From: Cacajao melanocephalus
Lineage: Eukaryota; Chordata; Mammalia; Primates; Pitheciidae
Direction: 5' to 3'
Assembly (NCBI GenBank): GCA_963573385.1
Contig: CAUYLG010038413.1
Span: forward strand, 36,362-100,361
Length of the DNA: 64,000 nucleotides
Position 1 is the first letter of the stretch; every line of letters starts with the position of its first letter. Shown piece after piece: positions 47,975 through 59,324 of the stretch. Made by a program: the position numbers and the translations under genes. Below the pieces are notes generated by a model. The model worked only from the letters and a program-made list of their open reading frames with translations. It made no database searches and was not told the DNA's origin.

Positions 47975-48069
47975 CACTAAAGGACATCATGATGGGCTCA
48001 TGGCTCCCATTTGTGACCCACCCTGGTCCTGCCTTCCCAGCCCCTGGCGGGCCCAGTTCCCAGTGCTCC
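47747..48069. repeat. Right arm of inverted duplication
   Basis: Includes the end of the full MER1 plus about 95 bp of its flank, ending near TTCCCAGTGCTCC. Lacks a ~16-bp internal duplication (CCTGCCTCACCCTG-type) present in the left arm. Likely the source copy because it holds both MER1 target duplications. Confidence 0.95.
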
Positions 48070-48199
48070 CTCTTTAGCAGCCTGGCATGCTAGTCTCCTG
48101 CCATTCCATCACTGGCTCAGAGCTGGGATCCTGGCCCTGCAGTCTCCCTGGTCTGGGGCCACAGGATCCTGTACAAGCTCAGTTGCTTTGGCTGTTGGT

Positions 48200-48770
<571 letters not shown>

Positions 48771-48959
48771 GGAGCAGATGGCCCAAGTGGAGAGAACTGA
48801 AGGGAGTAGAATGGGGGGAGGGTTCTCCAAGGTGTGGCAGGGATACAGGAAGCCAGCAGGGGCTGGTGAGACCCCTGGGGCTGGCAACAGTGGAAGGCTG
48901 TTTCCATCTTCGTACTGAAGGGACCAAAGGAGGAAGCTATTACCAGACCCCAGAGAGAG

Positions 48960-49225
48960 ATGCAGCCTTGGGAGAGGAGCTATCTGATGGAGCTGTGGCT
49001 GTAAGAGAGAAATGCAACCATTGCTGCTATGGCTCAGAGGGAGGGAGCCAGGGAATAAGCACTCATCCTCTCTCTACTGCCATTCCTTGGTCTCCTCTGG
49101 TGCTTCCAGAACCCAGAGAAGCTGGGGCACAGGAGGACACAGGAGCCCTGTTGATGTCATCCACACAAGTCAGTCTTCCGGTAGGAGGCTGAGAGTGGGT
49201 CTGGAGGGCACACAGAGGGTGGCAG
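48960..49225. repeat. Old interspersed repeat, unassigned
   Basis: GAGATGCAGCCTTGGGAGAG, GAAATGCAACCATTGCTGCT and CCAGAACCCAGAGAAGC followed by CCCTGTTGATGTCATCCACA recur in an old repeat, perhaps related to 7306-7990. Family not named. Confidence 0.45.
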
Positions 49226-49254
49226 CACATGTAGCCCCAAGGTCCACAGGATGT

Positions 49255-50085
49255 GCCCCTGTCTGCCCCTCCGACCTTATCTTCTACCCTCTGCCCTTAC
49301 TGTTCCCACTACACTATCCTCTGCTCAGTGATATGGTTTGGGTATGAGACCCCACCAAAATCTCATGTTGAGTCATAATCCCCAGTGTTGGAGGTAGTGC
49401 CTGGTGGGAGGTGATTGGATCACAAGGGTAGTTCTCACGAATGGTTTAGTTCCATGCCCACTTGGTACTGTATAGTGAGTGAGTTCTCACAAGATCTTGT
49501 TGTTTGAAAGTGTGTAGCACCTCCCACCTTGCCCTTTCTTCCTCCAGCTCTGGCCAGGTAAGATGTGCCTTCCACCATGATTGTAAGTTTCCTGAGGCCT
49601 CCAGAAGCCTCCATGCTTCCTGTACAGCCTGTGGAACCATGAGCCAATTAAACCTCTTTTCTTTATGAATTACTCAGTCTCAAATATTTCTTTATAGCAA
49701 TATGAGAACAGGTGAACACACTCAGTTTCTCGAATACATGGAATCCATTCTTGCCTCAGGGCCTTTGCACCTGCTCTTTGCTGTCCCTGGGAAGCTCTTC
49801 TTCCTCATCCTCTCATGGCGTTGAGATCTCAGCACAAATGTCACTTCCTCCTAGGGGCTCTGCCGACACTCATCTAACTCTGTCCCCACATGCCCCACCA
49901 TCACTTCTGTCACATTGTGCTCCTTTATTTGTACATAGCATGGATCTCCATTTAACATTTGTGACTTACTTCTTTTTCCAGGATAGAACGTCAGCCTCCC
50001 CCTGTCCCCCGGGCAGGGATGGTGCCTTAATTATTCCCTTCTACACCCTCAGCACTAACAGCACACACCAGCGGCTTAAAGATGG
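49255..50085 (+). mobile_element. L2 fragment, split by a THE1 LTR
   Basis: 49255-49328 (CTCCGACCTTATCTTCTACC, CCCACTACACTATCC) and 49726-50085 (GCCTCAGGGCCTTTGCACCT, CAAATGTCACTTCCTCCTAG, AGGGATGGTGCCTTAATTAT) are collinear L2. Confidence 0.8.
49329..49720 (+). mobile_element. THE1 solo LTR with 5-bp TSD
   Basis: Starts TGATATGGTTTGGGTATGAG, runs through GGTGGGAGGTGATTGGATCA, ATAGTGAGTGAGTTCTCACA, TTGTAAGTTTCCTGAGGCCT and ends GAGAACAGGTGAACACA. CTCAG at 49324-49328 and 49721-49725 is the target duplication. The LTR boundaries are intact and no internal region is present. Confidence 0.95.
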
Positions 50086-50189
50086 CTTTATAGCGACTCT
50101 CTGATCACAGCAGGAGGTCAGCGTTAGGAGACCAGCCCTTGAGCAACACTGAGTTTGACTTTTTTGTCCAAGCCTCAGTTCCTCCCTCC

Positions 50190-50520
50190 TTCCCTGGACA
50201 TTTCCTGAGCTCCTCCTCTGGACAGGGCACTCAGGCTGTAAGTTGCTGCTCTTGACCTGAGGGCCTCCCAACCTCCTAGAGGTGGAAAGTGCTGTGAGAG
50301 GTTTGAGAAGCAGACACAGATGGAAAGCAGGGGAGGCCCTAACCCAGCCTTCTGGGTTTCTGGGGAGTGATCAGGAATGGCTTCCCAGGAGAGGTGACCC
50401 CTGAGCTGAGTTTTGAAGGATACAAAAGAGCTGGTCAGGGGAAGTTAAGGGAGAAGCATTCCTGATGGGGAGCAGTGCGTGCTTGTCTGTCCAGTGGTGA
50501 GAGAAAGTTGGGTGCCTTCT
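50190..50520 (-). mobile_element. L2 fragment, antisense
   Basis: CATTTCCTGAGCTCCTCCTC, GGAATGGCTTCCCAGGAGAG, CTGAGTTTTGAAGGATACAA and AGAAGCATTCCTGATGGGG match reversed L2. Confidence 0.8.
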
Positions 50521-50828
50521 GGGAGCCCCACAGCAGACAGGTGGGGAGAGGTGGAGGGAAGTGAAACTGGAGACTTGGTATGGCAGACAGTAACGGGCCA
50601 CAAATTCCTTCCACCTGTGAAGGCGTGTCCTCTTGGAACCCTGGTGGGCAAATATTGCCAGGTTCTGCCACTGCGGAGGCAGGGATGCCCTTGACTGGGG
50701 CCAAGGTCTGCCTTCTGAGAGTACATTGTTCTCCACGGTCTCAGCCGCCTCCTTGGGGTCTTGGCTCTGCTTCCCCTCCCTGCCCCCTCTGTAAATATAA
50801 TAAAATTTCTTATAAGGAATTAGCTCAG

Positions 50829-51115
50829 GTTGGGTGCAGTGGCTCATGCCTGTAATCCCAGCACTTTGAGAGGCCGAAGTGAGTGGATCACTTGAGGTCA
50901 GGAGTTTAAAACCAGCCTGGCCAACATGGTGAAACCCTGTCTCTACTAAAAATACAAAAATTAGCTGGGTGTGGTGGTGCACACCTGTAATCCTGGTTAC
51001 TCGGGAGGCTGAGGCAGGAGAACCGCTTGAATTTGGGAGGCGGATCTTGCAGCGAGTCAAGATCACGCCACTGCACTTTAGCCTGGGCGACAGAGCGAGC
51101 CTCCATCTCAAAAAA
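50829..51115 (+). mobile_element. Alu, full length
   Basis: GGTTGGGTGCAGTGGCTCAT to CTCCATCTCAAAAAA. Target duplications GAATTAGCTCAG at 50817-50828 and 51116-51127. The longest open frame of the window (minus, 50371-51111) runs through this Alu and the L2 and is not a gene. Confidence 0.95.
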
Positions 51116-51329
51116 GAATTAGCTCAGATGATGATGATTATGAAAGTTGAGAAGTCTCCACGTTTGCTGTTTGCAAACTGGAGACCTAAGAAAGCTGATG
51201 GCCTAGCGTAAAGGCCTGAGAGCTGGAGAGGCAATGGTGTAGACTCTAGTCCAAGTCTGAGGGCCTGAGAACTAGAAATGCTGAGGGTAAGAGATAGATG
51301 TCCCAGTGCGAGCAGTCATGCAGAGAGTG

Positions 51330-51552
51330 AATTCAACCTTCCTCTGCCTTTTATTCTGTTCAGGCCCTAAAGGGATTAGATAATGTCCACTTACATCAAG
51401 GAGGGGCATCTGCCTTACTCAGTTCACCAGTTCAAATCGCAATCTCTTCCAGAAACACCCTCACAGACACACCCAAAAATACTGTTCGAGCAGATATTTG
51501 GGCATCCCCTGGCCAGTCAAGCTGACACAAAACATTAACTATCACAGACACT
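51330..51552 (-). mobile_element. Old LTR-like repeat, antisense
   Basis: TTATTCTGTTCAGGCCCTAA, CTTACTCAGTTCACCAGTTC, AAACACCCTCACAGACACAC and TCAAGCTGACACAAAACATT are the reverse of the 5' half of the element at 58557-59045. Confidence 0.65.
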
Positions 51553-51554
51553 TT

Positions 51555-52005
51555 GACCATTCTTTCTGGAAATCATTTTGCCAAGGTCTGCGGGTTCATT
51601 GCACATACTTTCCATCTTCCAAAGTACTGTCCATTGCTCTGCAACTACATAACATGAGTCTTCGTTTTTCAAACTTGCTGTAGGAGCCTCCTCTCCGCCT
51701 TTCCCGCCTTCCCTAACAATTTGCTTGCCATTTTTTGCTAGACTTTGCTCGCAGATTTTTTGCCATGTGTCTATCTTTGCAGTGTCAATTTTACTTCATT
51801 CAATTGATAACCAAGTCACGAGGTCCGCCTGTGTTTCAGGTGAGTGGAGAGACTCTGCCTCTTGAGGAGAGGAGCTGCCCAAGACTGTGGTCAGATCTGC
51901 CCTTTTCATACCCAAGGAGTCCATGGTCAACACTGCTTAGTGCATTTTTAAAAATTTGCTGCTTCAAGTGTTGATTGCTATTAATGTGTCTTGCAGCTCC
52001 TAAAA
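51555..52005. other. Unassigned stretch
   Basis: No clear repeat or exon; AT-rich in parts (51720-51810). Confidence 0.35.
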
Positions 52006-52011
52006 CCACTA

Positions 52012-52332
52012 GAGGCTTTTTTTTTTTTCCAGAGTCTTGCTCTGTCACCCGGGGTTGGAGTGCAGTGGTGCGATCTTGGCTCACCTCTGCCTATTAGGTT
52101 CAAGCAATTGCAACCTCCACCTCCTGGGTTCAAGTGATTCTCCTGCCTCAGTCTCCCGAGTAGCTGGGATTATAGGTGCACACCACCACGCCTGACTAAT
52201 TTTTGTAATTTTAGTAGAGATGGGGTTTCACCAGAGTGGTCAGGCTGGTCTTGAACTCCTGACCTCATGATCCGCCTGCCTTGGCCTCCCAAAGTGCTGG
52301 GATGACCTGCGTGAGTCACCGCACCCGGCCGG
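52012..52332 (-). mobile_element. Alu, antisense, with internal ~30-bp duplication
   Basis: Poly-T then GAGTCTTGCTCTGTCACCCG to CGCACCCGGCC. After CTTGGCTCA the segment ACCTCTGCCTATTAGGTTCA is followed by a second version, CAACCTCCACCTCCTGGGTTCAAG. Confidence 0.93.
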
Positions 52333-52339
52333 AAGGTTG

Positions 52340-53180
52340 TTTTTAGCCATGTCTGGCTAAAAAATCACTGAGCTGCAGAGACCTGGACACCAGGTTCCAG
52401 ACCCCAGTCTCCTGCTGTGTTGTGGTATTTTCCTTCAGGAGTCGCTGCTTCTCCCTGGTTCACCTTTGAGTATCCACTCACTGACTATTTACATGGAGCC
52501 AGGAATCCTGTTAGTCACAAACGGAAAGAAAAACCAAGTTGTGCTTCCTGCTTGCCAATGATTGTGGTAGAAAGTGGGAGTTTCAGTTCAATTGTAGCCT
52601 CAGGGACACAATCTATTTTTCCTCTCATGCCTGTTTTACTTTTAATTTTTAAATAAAACTGCCATCCATGATCACACTCACCGAAATTAATAGCAAGTCC
52701 TTTGTACCTGCAAGTCTACAGACAATATTCCATTTTCCTATGGTTTCATAGATGTTTTGTTTTTGTCTTTGTTTGATAATTTGTTTGACTCAGGAGTCAA
52801 ATGGATTTGACACATTGTGATTGGTCGATAAATCTATGTCTCTTTAATTGAGAGTTTCTCCTTCACGCTTTATGTGCTCTTACAATTTATTTGTGGAAGA
52901 AACTGGGTCATTTGTCCTATAATTTTCAGAACAACCCTTTGAAGCAGCTACTTAAGGTTCACAATCCCTACCCAAACCCTGGGCAGACCCGAGCAATGAA
53001 ACCCAGCACTATTTCTTCAGCGCTGAATGTTTTAAATATAGACTGTAAATAGCCTCAGAGCAGCGTTGGGCAGTCTTTGCCATCAAAGTAGTTTTAAAGT
53101 CAAATTAAAGGAAAAACAAACTCCAACTTTCTCTTGGGGACTTTGGGGATTTGGAAATTGCAGGTAAAGGGAACCCAAAT
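52340..53180. other. AT-rich, mostly unassigned
   Basis: Region 52600-52960 is AT-rich. CTGGGTCATTTGTCCTATAA at 52905 hints at an old repeat but I cannot assign it. No exon recognised. Confidence 0.35.
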
Positions 53181-53189
53181 TATCCAATG

Positions 53190-53300
53190 TGCAGTTGAGA
53201 AGACTGAGGCACCAAGAGGATGGGGGTCATCTGGGGTCACCTGGCTAGCAGCGAGGAAGACGTGGGATTCACAGCCAAGCATTCTGGTGCACATCCAGGT
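53190..53300 (-). mobile_element. MIR fragment, antisense
   Basis: GTTGAGAAGACTGAGGCACC and GGGGTCACCTGGCTAGCAGC match reversed MIR. Confidence 0.7.
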
Positions 53301-53500
53301 TCTAACTCCTGTGCTGAGCTGCTCCCTGCCACCTGCTGGATCCCGGGTATAGATGGATGGGATTCTGATCCTGCCTGGGCCTCTCGACAGTAGAATGTGA
53401 TCCAGGCTGGGGGTGCTGTTGAACTTCCACCTCCCTTTTCTGTGAGATAGGTGTAGGGCTGCCTGCCCCTGGACTGCTGTCGGGGTGGATGGGATCTGGG

Positions 53501-53694
53501 ATTCTCCCTCCTCAGCCTCCCGACCAGTTGGGATGACAGGCGCACACCGTCATGCCCGGCTAATTTTTGCATTTTTAGTAGAGACGGGGTTTTGCCATAG
53601 TGGTCAGGCTGGTCTTGAACTCCTGACCTTGTGATCCGCCTGCCTCAGCTTCCCAAAGTGCTGAGATTACAGGCGTGAGCCACTGCACCCGGCC
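53501..53694 (-). mobile_element. Partial Alu, antisense, without its 3' part
   Basis: From CTCAGCCTCCCGACCAGTTG to GCACCCGGCC, about 190 bp. The A-tail end and right arm are missing, so this is a deleted remnant. Confidence 0.92.
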
Positions 53695-53699
53695 TAGAG

Positions 53700-55340
53700 G
53701 TGGCTCGATGCATGGTAGGAACCCCTGGGTTGGGCCTGATCCTATCACTTGTAGGGCATGAGTGTGTGTGGAGGCCTCCCTCCTTGTCCCCCTCCTCTGT
53801 CCACCCCCAGCCCTGTCCTCAACCACTGGAGCCTGGCTCCCCATGGATGACACAACCTGCAGGTCTAAGAGCCATCCATCCATCCACTCCACCCTCTCCC
53901 ACCAGCTGCCCCTGCGTCCCCTTGGCCTAGGGCTGCTCACATAGGCAGTGCGGTTGTTCCTGGGAGAAGGGACATGTTAGAGGCTTGCATAGGATCTGAA
54001 GTGGGCTTGCAGCATCCAGGAATTCCAAGGCCCTGGGCAGGGAGCAAGAGCAGGGCATAGGAAGGGAGATGCCGGCTCCAAGCGCTGTGTCCTCTGTGAA
54101 ATCCTCAAGTCAAGGGGCTGCAGGCAGCCAGAAGGTGGCTGGAGTGGAGCTCTCCAAGGTGAGAATTCAGGGCAGGGGCCCCTTTTAGAGGAAGTGGGGG
54201 CTAAAGGCAGGGCTGCTATAAATGCTTCTCCCCTCTCTCTCCCTCCCCCTCCCCTCAAGGCTTCCAGAGCTGCCCATCTCCTCTCTCCCTCACCCCACTG
54301 CCCATCTCAGCTCAGCCCCACTCCAGTCCACACCTGCCCTCCCCTGCCCCTCTCAGCCCCCCCGTCTACTCGACTCTGCTCAGCGGGTGCATGGCTGGGG
54401 GAACTTTATAGAAACCTCTAAAAATGAGTTTTCCCTGTGTGTCAATCCTTCATCTTCTCACTGTGCTACTCCCTGAGCATTTTATAGCACAGAAAAAGAG
54501 AAAGAAAAAGTCAGCCTGGCATTTATTGAGATAAATAGAGGGAGTCTGCGAGGCTGAATTGTTAAAAATGCATCTTCACCTGTGCTGGTGACAGGAATGC
54601 AGCTGATAAGTCCCGTCTCCTTTGTCTTCCCGAAGTGTCTCTGTGCAGAGAGGGCGCTTCGTTCCCATCTCCTCAGACAACCTGGCATTCAGGCTGCAGG
54701 AATCTCTGAGACGCAGCAATTCCACAGGAAGCAACCTGGAAACATCTTTACCATTCGGCTCTGTGCAGTGCACTGGAACCCTTCTGATTGATTTCTCATT
54801 GTTGTCTCTCCTGGGAGAGGGTGGAGGCGGCGAAACGCAGCCTGCTGCACTTCAGCATTTGCCTGTTCAACAAATTTGCTGCTATGGGTCACACCTCCCC
54901 AGTGCAGATTAGCCTAAAACAAGAAGCACTGATTTTACTCTCAAGTCTAGGAGCCCAGGACCCCCTTGCGCATGGATCTGCAGGTGGTTAGTGGCTAGGC
55001 TTGGTGTCTTGCTTTCTCCGGAGTCTGGGGCCTTGGCTCTTATGGGTTGACCTATATGGCTCTGGTCCTCATGGCCTGGCCTAGGCTGGCCATATTTGCA
55101 TGAGATTACGAAGTGCTGGGAAGGTGGGGGGAAGGTACAGAGCTTCTTGAGCTCAGAACTGGCAGGATATCGCTTTTGACACATTCTTTTGGCCAGAGCA
55201 AGTTACAAGACCAGCCCAGATTCAAGGACTAGAGAAAAAGACTCCAAATTCCAATGTGGGAGATGCGAAGTCACATTGTGAAGGGCGAGACAAGCAAGTG
55301 GGGTGGGTAATTACGGACATTTTTGCAAACAATTTGCTTT
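53700..55340. other. Long repeat-free interval
   Basis: About 1.6 kb without recognised repeats apart from a C/T-rich tract at 54228-54370. 54400-54900 keeps several CpGs (GCAGAGAGGGCGCTTCG, GGCGGCGAAACGCAGC) and carries a 96-codon plus frame (54622-54912). Candidate conserved non-coding element; exon status unproven. Confidence 0.4.
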
Positions 55341-55354
55341 ATTTGCTTTGTTGC

Positions 55355-55435
55355 TTTGAATCCTTGAAGCCGTCCTGTGAAGGAGGAGTTACTAATGCCA
55401 TTTTTTCAGATGAGGAAACTGAGGCTGGGAGAATT
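55355..55435 (-). mobile_element. MIR fragment, antisense
   Basis: AATGCCATTTTTTCAGATGA and GGAAACTGAGGCTGGGAGAA are the reversed MIR core. Confidence 0.8.
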
Positions 55436-55479
55436 CCATTTGCTCATTCCTTTGTTTCTTCTCTCTTGATAGGGCATCT

Positions 55480-55720
55480 CAGGCACTGGGCACTGCTGGC
55501 ACCAGGGACGTAGCTGTGACCAGCTATGCTCAGCCCCACACTGGGGAAGACAAAGGAAGGGGCAGACATGTGAACGGATGAGGACTATATGGGAAGATTC
55601 TTGCTAAAGGGGTACAGGGCTGGGGAGACTCAACATACACGAGGGTGAGGTGGGAGAGTCAGAGAAGTGTTCCCAGAGGAAGTTCTAAGCTGACCTCAGA
55701 GGAGGAATTAGCTAGGCAAA
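55480..55720 (-). mobile_element. L2 fragment, antisense
   Basis: CATCTCAGGCACTGGGCACT, GTGTTCCCAGAGGAAGTTCT and TGACCTCAGAGGAGGAATTA match reversed L2. Confidence 0.65.
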
Positions 55721-55730
55721 GAACGGTGGG

Positions 55731-56104
<374 letters not shown>

Positions 56105-56159
56105 CTAGAAGCGTGAAGCCAGGATCCTAGCCCAGATGCAACTGCTGCTAGCGTGGGAG

Positions 56160-56465
56160 TCTCAGGGCAGCATGGATGGGTCAGCAGAAGAGTTTGCAGA
56201 AGAGCTCGCGAAGTCCAGAGACACTGTGGGTGGTCAGGGAGTCCCCACCAAGCCTCCCTCCCAGAGCATGGAGGCCACACGAGAAGGTGGTAGCATCTCA
56301 GACGGAGAGAACCTGGATCCTTCATCTCTGCTGGAGGCAGTGTCCACCCAGAGGGAGCCCTAGCCAGGACCCCTGCTTGGGCTTTGCTCAAGAGAAACTA
56401 ACTTGCATTGTGTAAAGCCACTGGGATTAGGGGGCTCTTTGTTACTTCACCTACTCTGATATTAC
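56160..56465 (+). mobile_element. Possible old LTR-like fragment
   Basis: TTGTGTAAAGCCACTGGGAT and CTCTTTGTTACTTCACCTAC resemble the common old-LTR 3' end (TTTAAGCCACTGAGATTT...TTGTTAC). The upstream part is unclear. Confidence 0.4.
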
Positions 56466-56494
56466 CCAGTCCCACTCCTCATCAACCTTCATCA

Positions 56495-56700
56495 GCCAGT
56501 ATTCATCAAGCTCCTCTGTGCGCCAGGCTCTGTGTCACCAGGGCACAGGCGTGGATGAGAACAACAGGAAGTCTCAGATGCATTTGGGGAAGCAGCCAAA
56601 AAAACGACTAAATGAACAAATAAATAAAATCATCACCTAGACTGAAACTTGCTGTGAAGGAGATAAACAGGGTGTTAAGATAGCAAATGCCAGATGCAGG
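56495..56700 (-). mobile_element. L2 3' end, antisense
   Basis: CAGTATTCATCAAGCTCCTC, TGTGCGCCAGGCTCTGTGTC and AACAAATAAATAAAATCATC match reversed L2. Confidence 0.75.
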
Positions 56701-56824
56701 GAGGGTGTGCGGGATGGGGAGGGGGCTTCGGGAGGATGGTTGGGAAGTGCCCAAGGGCAGGAGGGAGCCACAGGGCAAGAGGAGGTTCCTGGAGAGAGGA
56801 CAGATGCCATGTGCTCCCAGCTTT

Positions 56825-56960
56825 ATGCAAATTCTCTTTATCCTCCCAGCAACCCTGGAAGGGACAGTTATTGACCGTGTTTTACGGGAAAGGGAACCCT
56901 AGCTCCAGAGAGGTGGAGCGAAGGGGCCAGGCAGAGCTCAATCCTACTCTCATGGAGCAG
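56825..56960 (-). mobile_element. MIR fragment, antisense
   Basis: TCCTCCCAGCAACCCTGGAA, CGGGAAAGGGAACCCTAGCT and GCAGAGCTCAATCCTACTC match reversed MIR. Confidence 0.65.
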
Positions 56961-57109
56961 GGATGAACCAGGGCAGGTGGGGCGGGGGTCGGGGAGAGAA
57001 GAACTTGGGGGCCTTACTGGGCCCAATACCGAGATCCTGTGGGTGGCCTGGGAGTCCCTAGGACCGCAGGGATATGACCCCAAGGGATGAAAAAGATGCC
57101 TTTGGGGCC

Positions 57110-57275
57110 AGAAATTCAACTGGGTGTCGTGAGAGGAGCACAGGGCCGGGATCTGACCTACACTGTCCTGGGCTAGCTGTGTGCCCTTGGGCAATGTGCT
57201 TAACCTCTCTGAGCCTTCTGCACTCATCTCTAACGTGGGGAGCATCAACTCTCAGGGCTCGGGTGGGAGCGAGGG
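57110..57275 (+). mobile_element. MIR
   Basis: TAGCTGTGTGCCCTTGGGCA, ATGTGCTTAACCTCTCTGAG and CCTTCTGCACTCATCTCTAA are the MIR core. Confidence 0.88.
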
Positions 57276-57299
57276 GGAGGAGGTAAGTCAGTGCCTCCA

Positions 57300-57550
57300 A
57301 CCTGAGACCTGGGTCCCGGTTCTCTCCTGCTGTCTTTCATTCCATGGGGGTTTCCTGAGCTTCGATGACACACAGGCTCTGTGTCCACGCCCATCATCCG
57401 TCTCCCTCCAGGCAGGGACATGGGAGGATTGTGTACTAGATGGAACGTCATGGGAGCAGGGACCCTGTCTGTCCCCACTGCTCTATCCCCGGCACCTAGG
57501 ACAGTGCTTGGCACACTCCGGGTAGCTGATTCATATTTGTCAAATGAATC
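57300..57550 (+). mobile_element. L2 3' end
   Basis: GGAGCAGGGACCCTGTCTGT, CTCTATCCCCGGCACCTAGG and ACAGTGCTTGGCACACTCCG then GTCAAATGAATCAAG are the L2 3' end. Confidence 0.75.
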
Positions 57551-57554
57551 AAGT

Positions 57555-57650
57555 ATTCCCATTTTATAGATGAGAAAACAGAGGCCCGCAGAGTTAAAGG
57601 GAAGCGCTCCGGTCACACAGTTGGTCGTCAGGGCAGCCAAGACTGGTCCA
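57555..57650 (-). mobile_element. MIR fragment, antisense
   Basis: CCCATTTTATAGATGAGAAA, ACAGAGGCCCGCAGAGTTAA and GGTCACACAGTTGG match reversed MIR. Confidence 0.85.
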
Positions 57651-57654
57651 GGTG

Positions 57655-58365
57655 TGGAGACTCCCAGACCCGTCAGAGTGTCTCAGCAAGTGTTTCTCTG
57701 GTGCCTGGGAAGCAATCCCTCAGGCTGGGCTTCAGTGCGATATGCTCAGGAAACCACCAGGAGGCAGGTCCTGGTACTTCTCAGGGACTTGGGGCCCAGC
57801 CAGTCCTGGCTCAGCCGGCACCCTTAGAAGGGCAATGTAGGTCTTGGGGGGGGACAAGCAGGGATCAGCCCCAGCTGGGCCCAGGGACAGTCTGTGGGCA
57901 GGCTGGGAAGGGAGGGTGGCTGAGGGCCCCTCTCCTTCCTGGGGCCTGGGCAGGACTTTGCACAATCCTAACCCATTGCTGCAGTAGGAGTGAACCAGAC
58001 ACCCAAGCCCAGGCTCGTGCCAGGGCCTCTGCTCTCGACCAGGCTGTGCTAGGACTTTCTCCTGCCTGTGGAATCTCTGATGTGTCCATCTGAGCATGAA
58101 ATGACCCTTATAAAGTGTGTTTCATTTCAGAAAGCTCTTCTGAGATGCAAACTCTGGCCAGTTCTCCCATCCATCTGAGGTGCAGAGCAATTTGTCCTGA
58201 TTAAGTAAAATGTTATAGGTCACAGTGTGACCATTTTAAAATCTTTCATCTCTTCTGTTTTTTCCACCTTTCACAAACCATTAATTTTCAGTTGTCTTCT
58301 CTGCTTCCTGGCTTTCCTCTGTGCCTCTGAAACAAGGCCCTTTCTGTCTTTCTCCTTCTCTTGCT
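57655..58365. other. Repeat-free stretch
   Basis: No repeat recognised. A 130-codon plus frame and a 121-codon minus frame overlap here; no domain seen in either. Confidence 0.4.
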
Positions 58366-58369
58366 CCCA

Positions 58370-58490
58370 ACCAGTATTTTTGATCCTACAGTGTTCCAGG
58401 CCCTAGGAAAACAACAGGGCACGAGATGCCTGCCCTCATGCAGTTTCTAGTCTAAAAAGAGAACAAGAGAGGAAGGAGATTAAAGCCGGA
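58370..58490 (-). mobile_element. L2 fragment, antisense
   Basis: AGTGTTCCAGGCCCTAGGAA, GATGCCTGCCCTCATGCAGT and TTCTAGTCTAAAAAGAGAAC match reversed L2. Confidence 0.75.
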
Positions 58491-58556
58491 CAGCATCCCT
58501 GCCCTCCTGAGTCTCCTTCATGGGATGTGGCAAAGGCTGCTGGGACCTGGGACCTC

Positions 58557-59045
58557 AGGATGGTTGATTTTGTGTCAATTTGACTGGATGAAGGGATGCC
58601 CAGGGGGCTGGTAAAACCTTATTTGTGGGTGTGTCTGTGAAGGTGTTTCCAGAAAAGAATGTGAGGGTGCTTCCAGAAGAGACCAGCATTTCACTGGGTA
58701 GACTGAGTCAAAAAAAAAACACCCTACTGCTGTGAGAAAGGCGCTGTACAATCTATTGAAGGCCTGAAGAGAACAACAAGGTGGAGGAAGGGTGAATCCA
58801 TTTTCTCTGTTGGAGCTGAAATGTCCATCTTCTCCTGCCCTTGAATATTCAATACTTCTGGTTTTCTGGCCTTTGAATTTGGGGACTGAATTATACCACA
58901 GGCTTTCCTGGTCTTCCAGCTTGCAGGCAATGAATCGTGGGGCCTCTCAGGTGAGAGGTGAGCCAATTCCTATCATCTGTCAATCTATCCATCTATCTTG
59001 TCTCCTAGTGGCTGTTTCTCTGGAGAACCCTAACTAACGCATGCA
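58557..59045 (+). mobile_element. Old LTR/transposon-type element, nearly complete
   Basis: GATGGTTGATTTTGTGTCAA, GGGATGCCCAGGGGGCTGG, TGTGAAGGTGTTTCCAGAAA, GGCTTTCCTGGTCTTCCAGC and CTCTGGAGAACCCTAACTAA are the ordered landmarks of a common old family. The antisense half-copy at 51330-51552 belongs to it. Name not assigned. Confidence 0.75.
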
Positions 59046-59244
59046 TAAATCAGTGACGTTCTTCATTCCTCTGTGTCATCCCTCTTGACTGGGCATCTCA
59101 GGCTTCTCAGGTTCTACGGAAGCAAAAAATGGGAGGTAAGTAATTGTGATGATCAGGTAAGCTGCCACTGCAAGGCGTCCCCTGATTAGTGCACTTCTCT
59201 CCCAAGATGACCTTCCCGCAAGGACTAGAATTTGCCCCAGTCAT

Positions 59245-59320
59245 CCCCATACGCTGGGGCCCTGATTCAGGGTCTGTATCTAATAGGCAACAATAAATAT
59301 ATCTGTTGAAAGAATGAAGG
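59245..59320 (+). mobile_element. L2 3' tail
   Basis: AACAATAAATATATCTGTTG and AAAGAATGAAGGG are the L2 terminal motif. Confidence 0.65.
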
Positions 59321-59324
59321 GAGA

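Noticed and set aside
50371..51111. 246-codon minus-strand open frame, the longest in the window
   Set aside because: Its first ~90 codons are antisense Alu and the rest runs into unique and L2 sequence. Long frames through reversed Alus are common artefacts.
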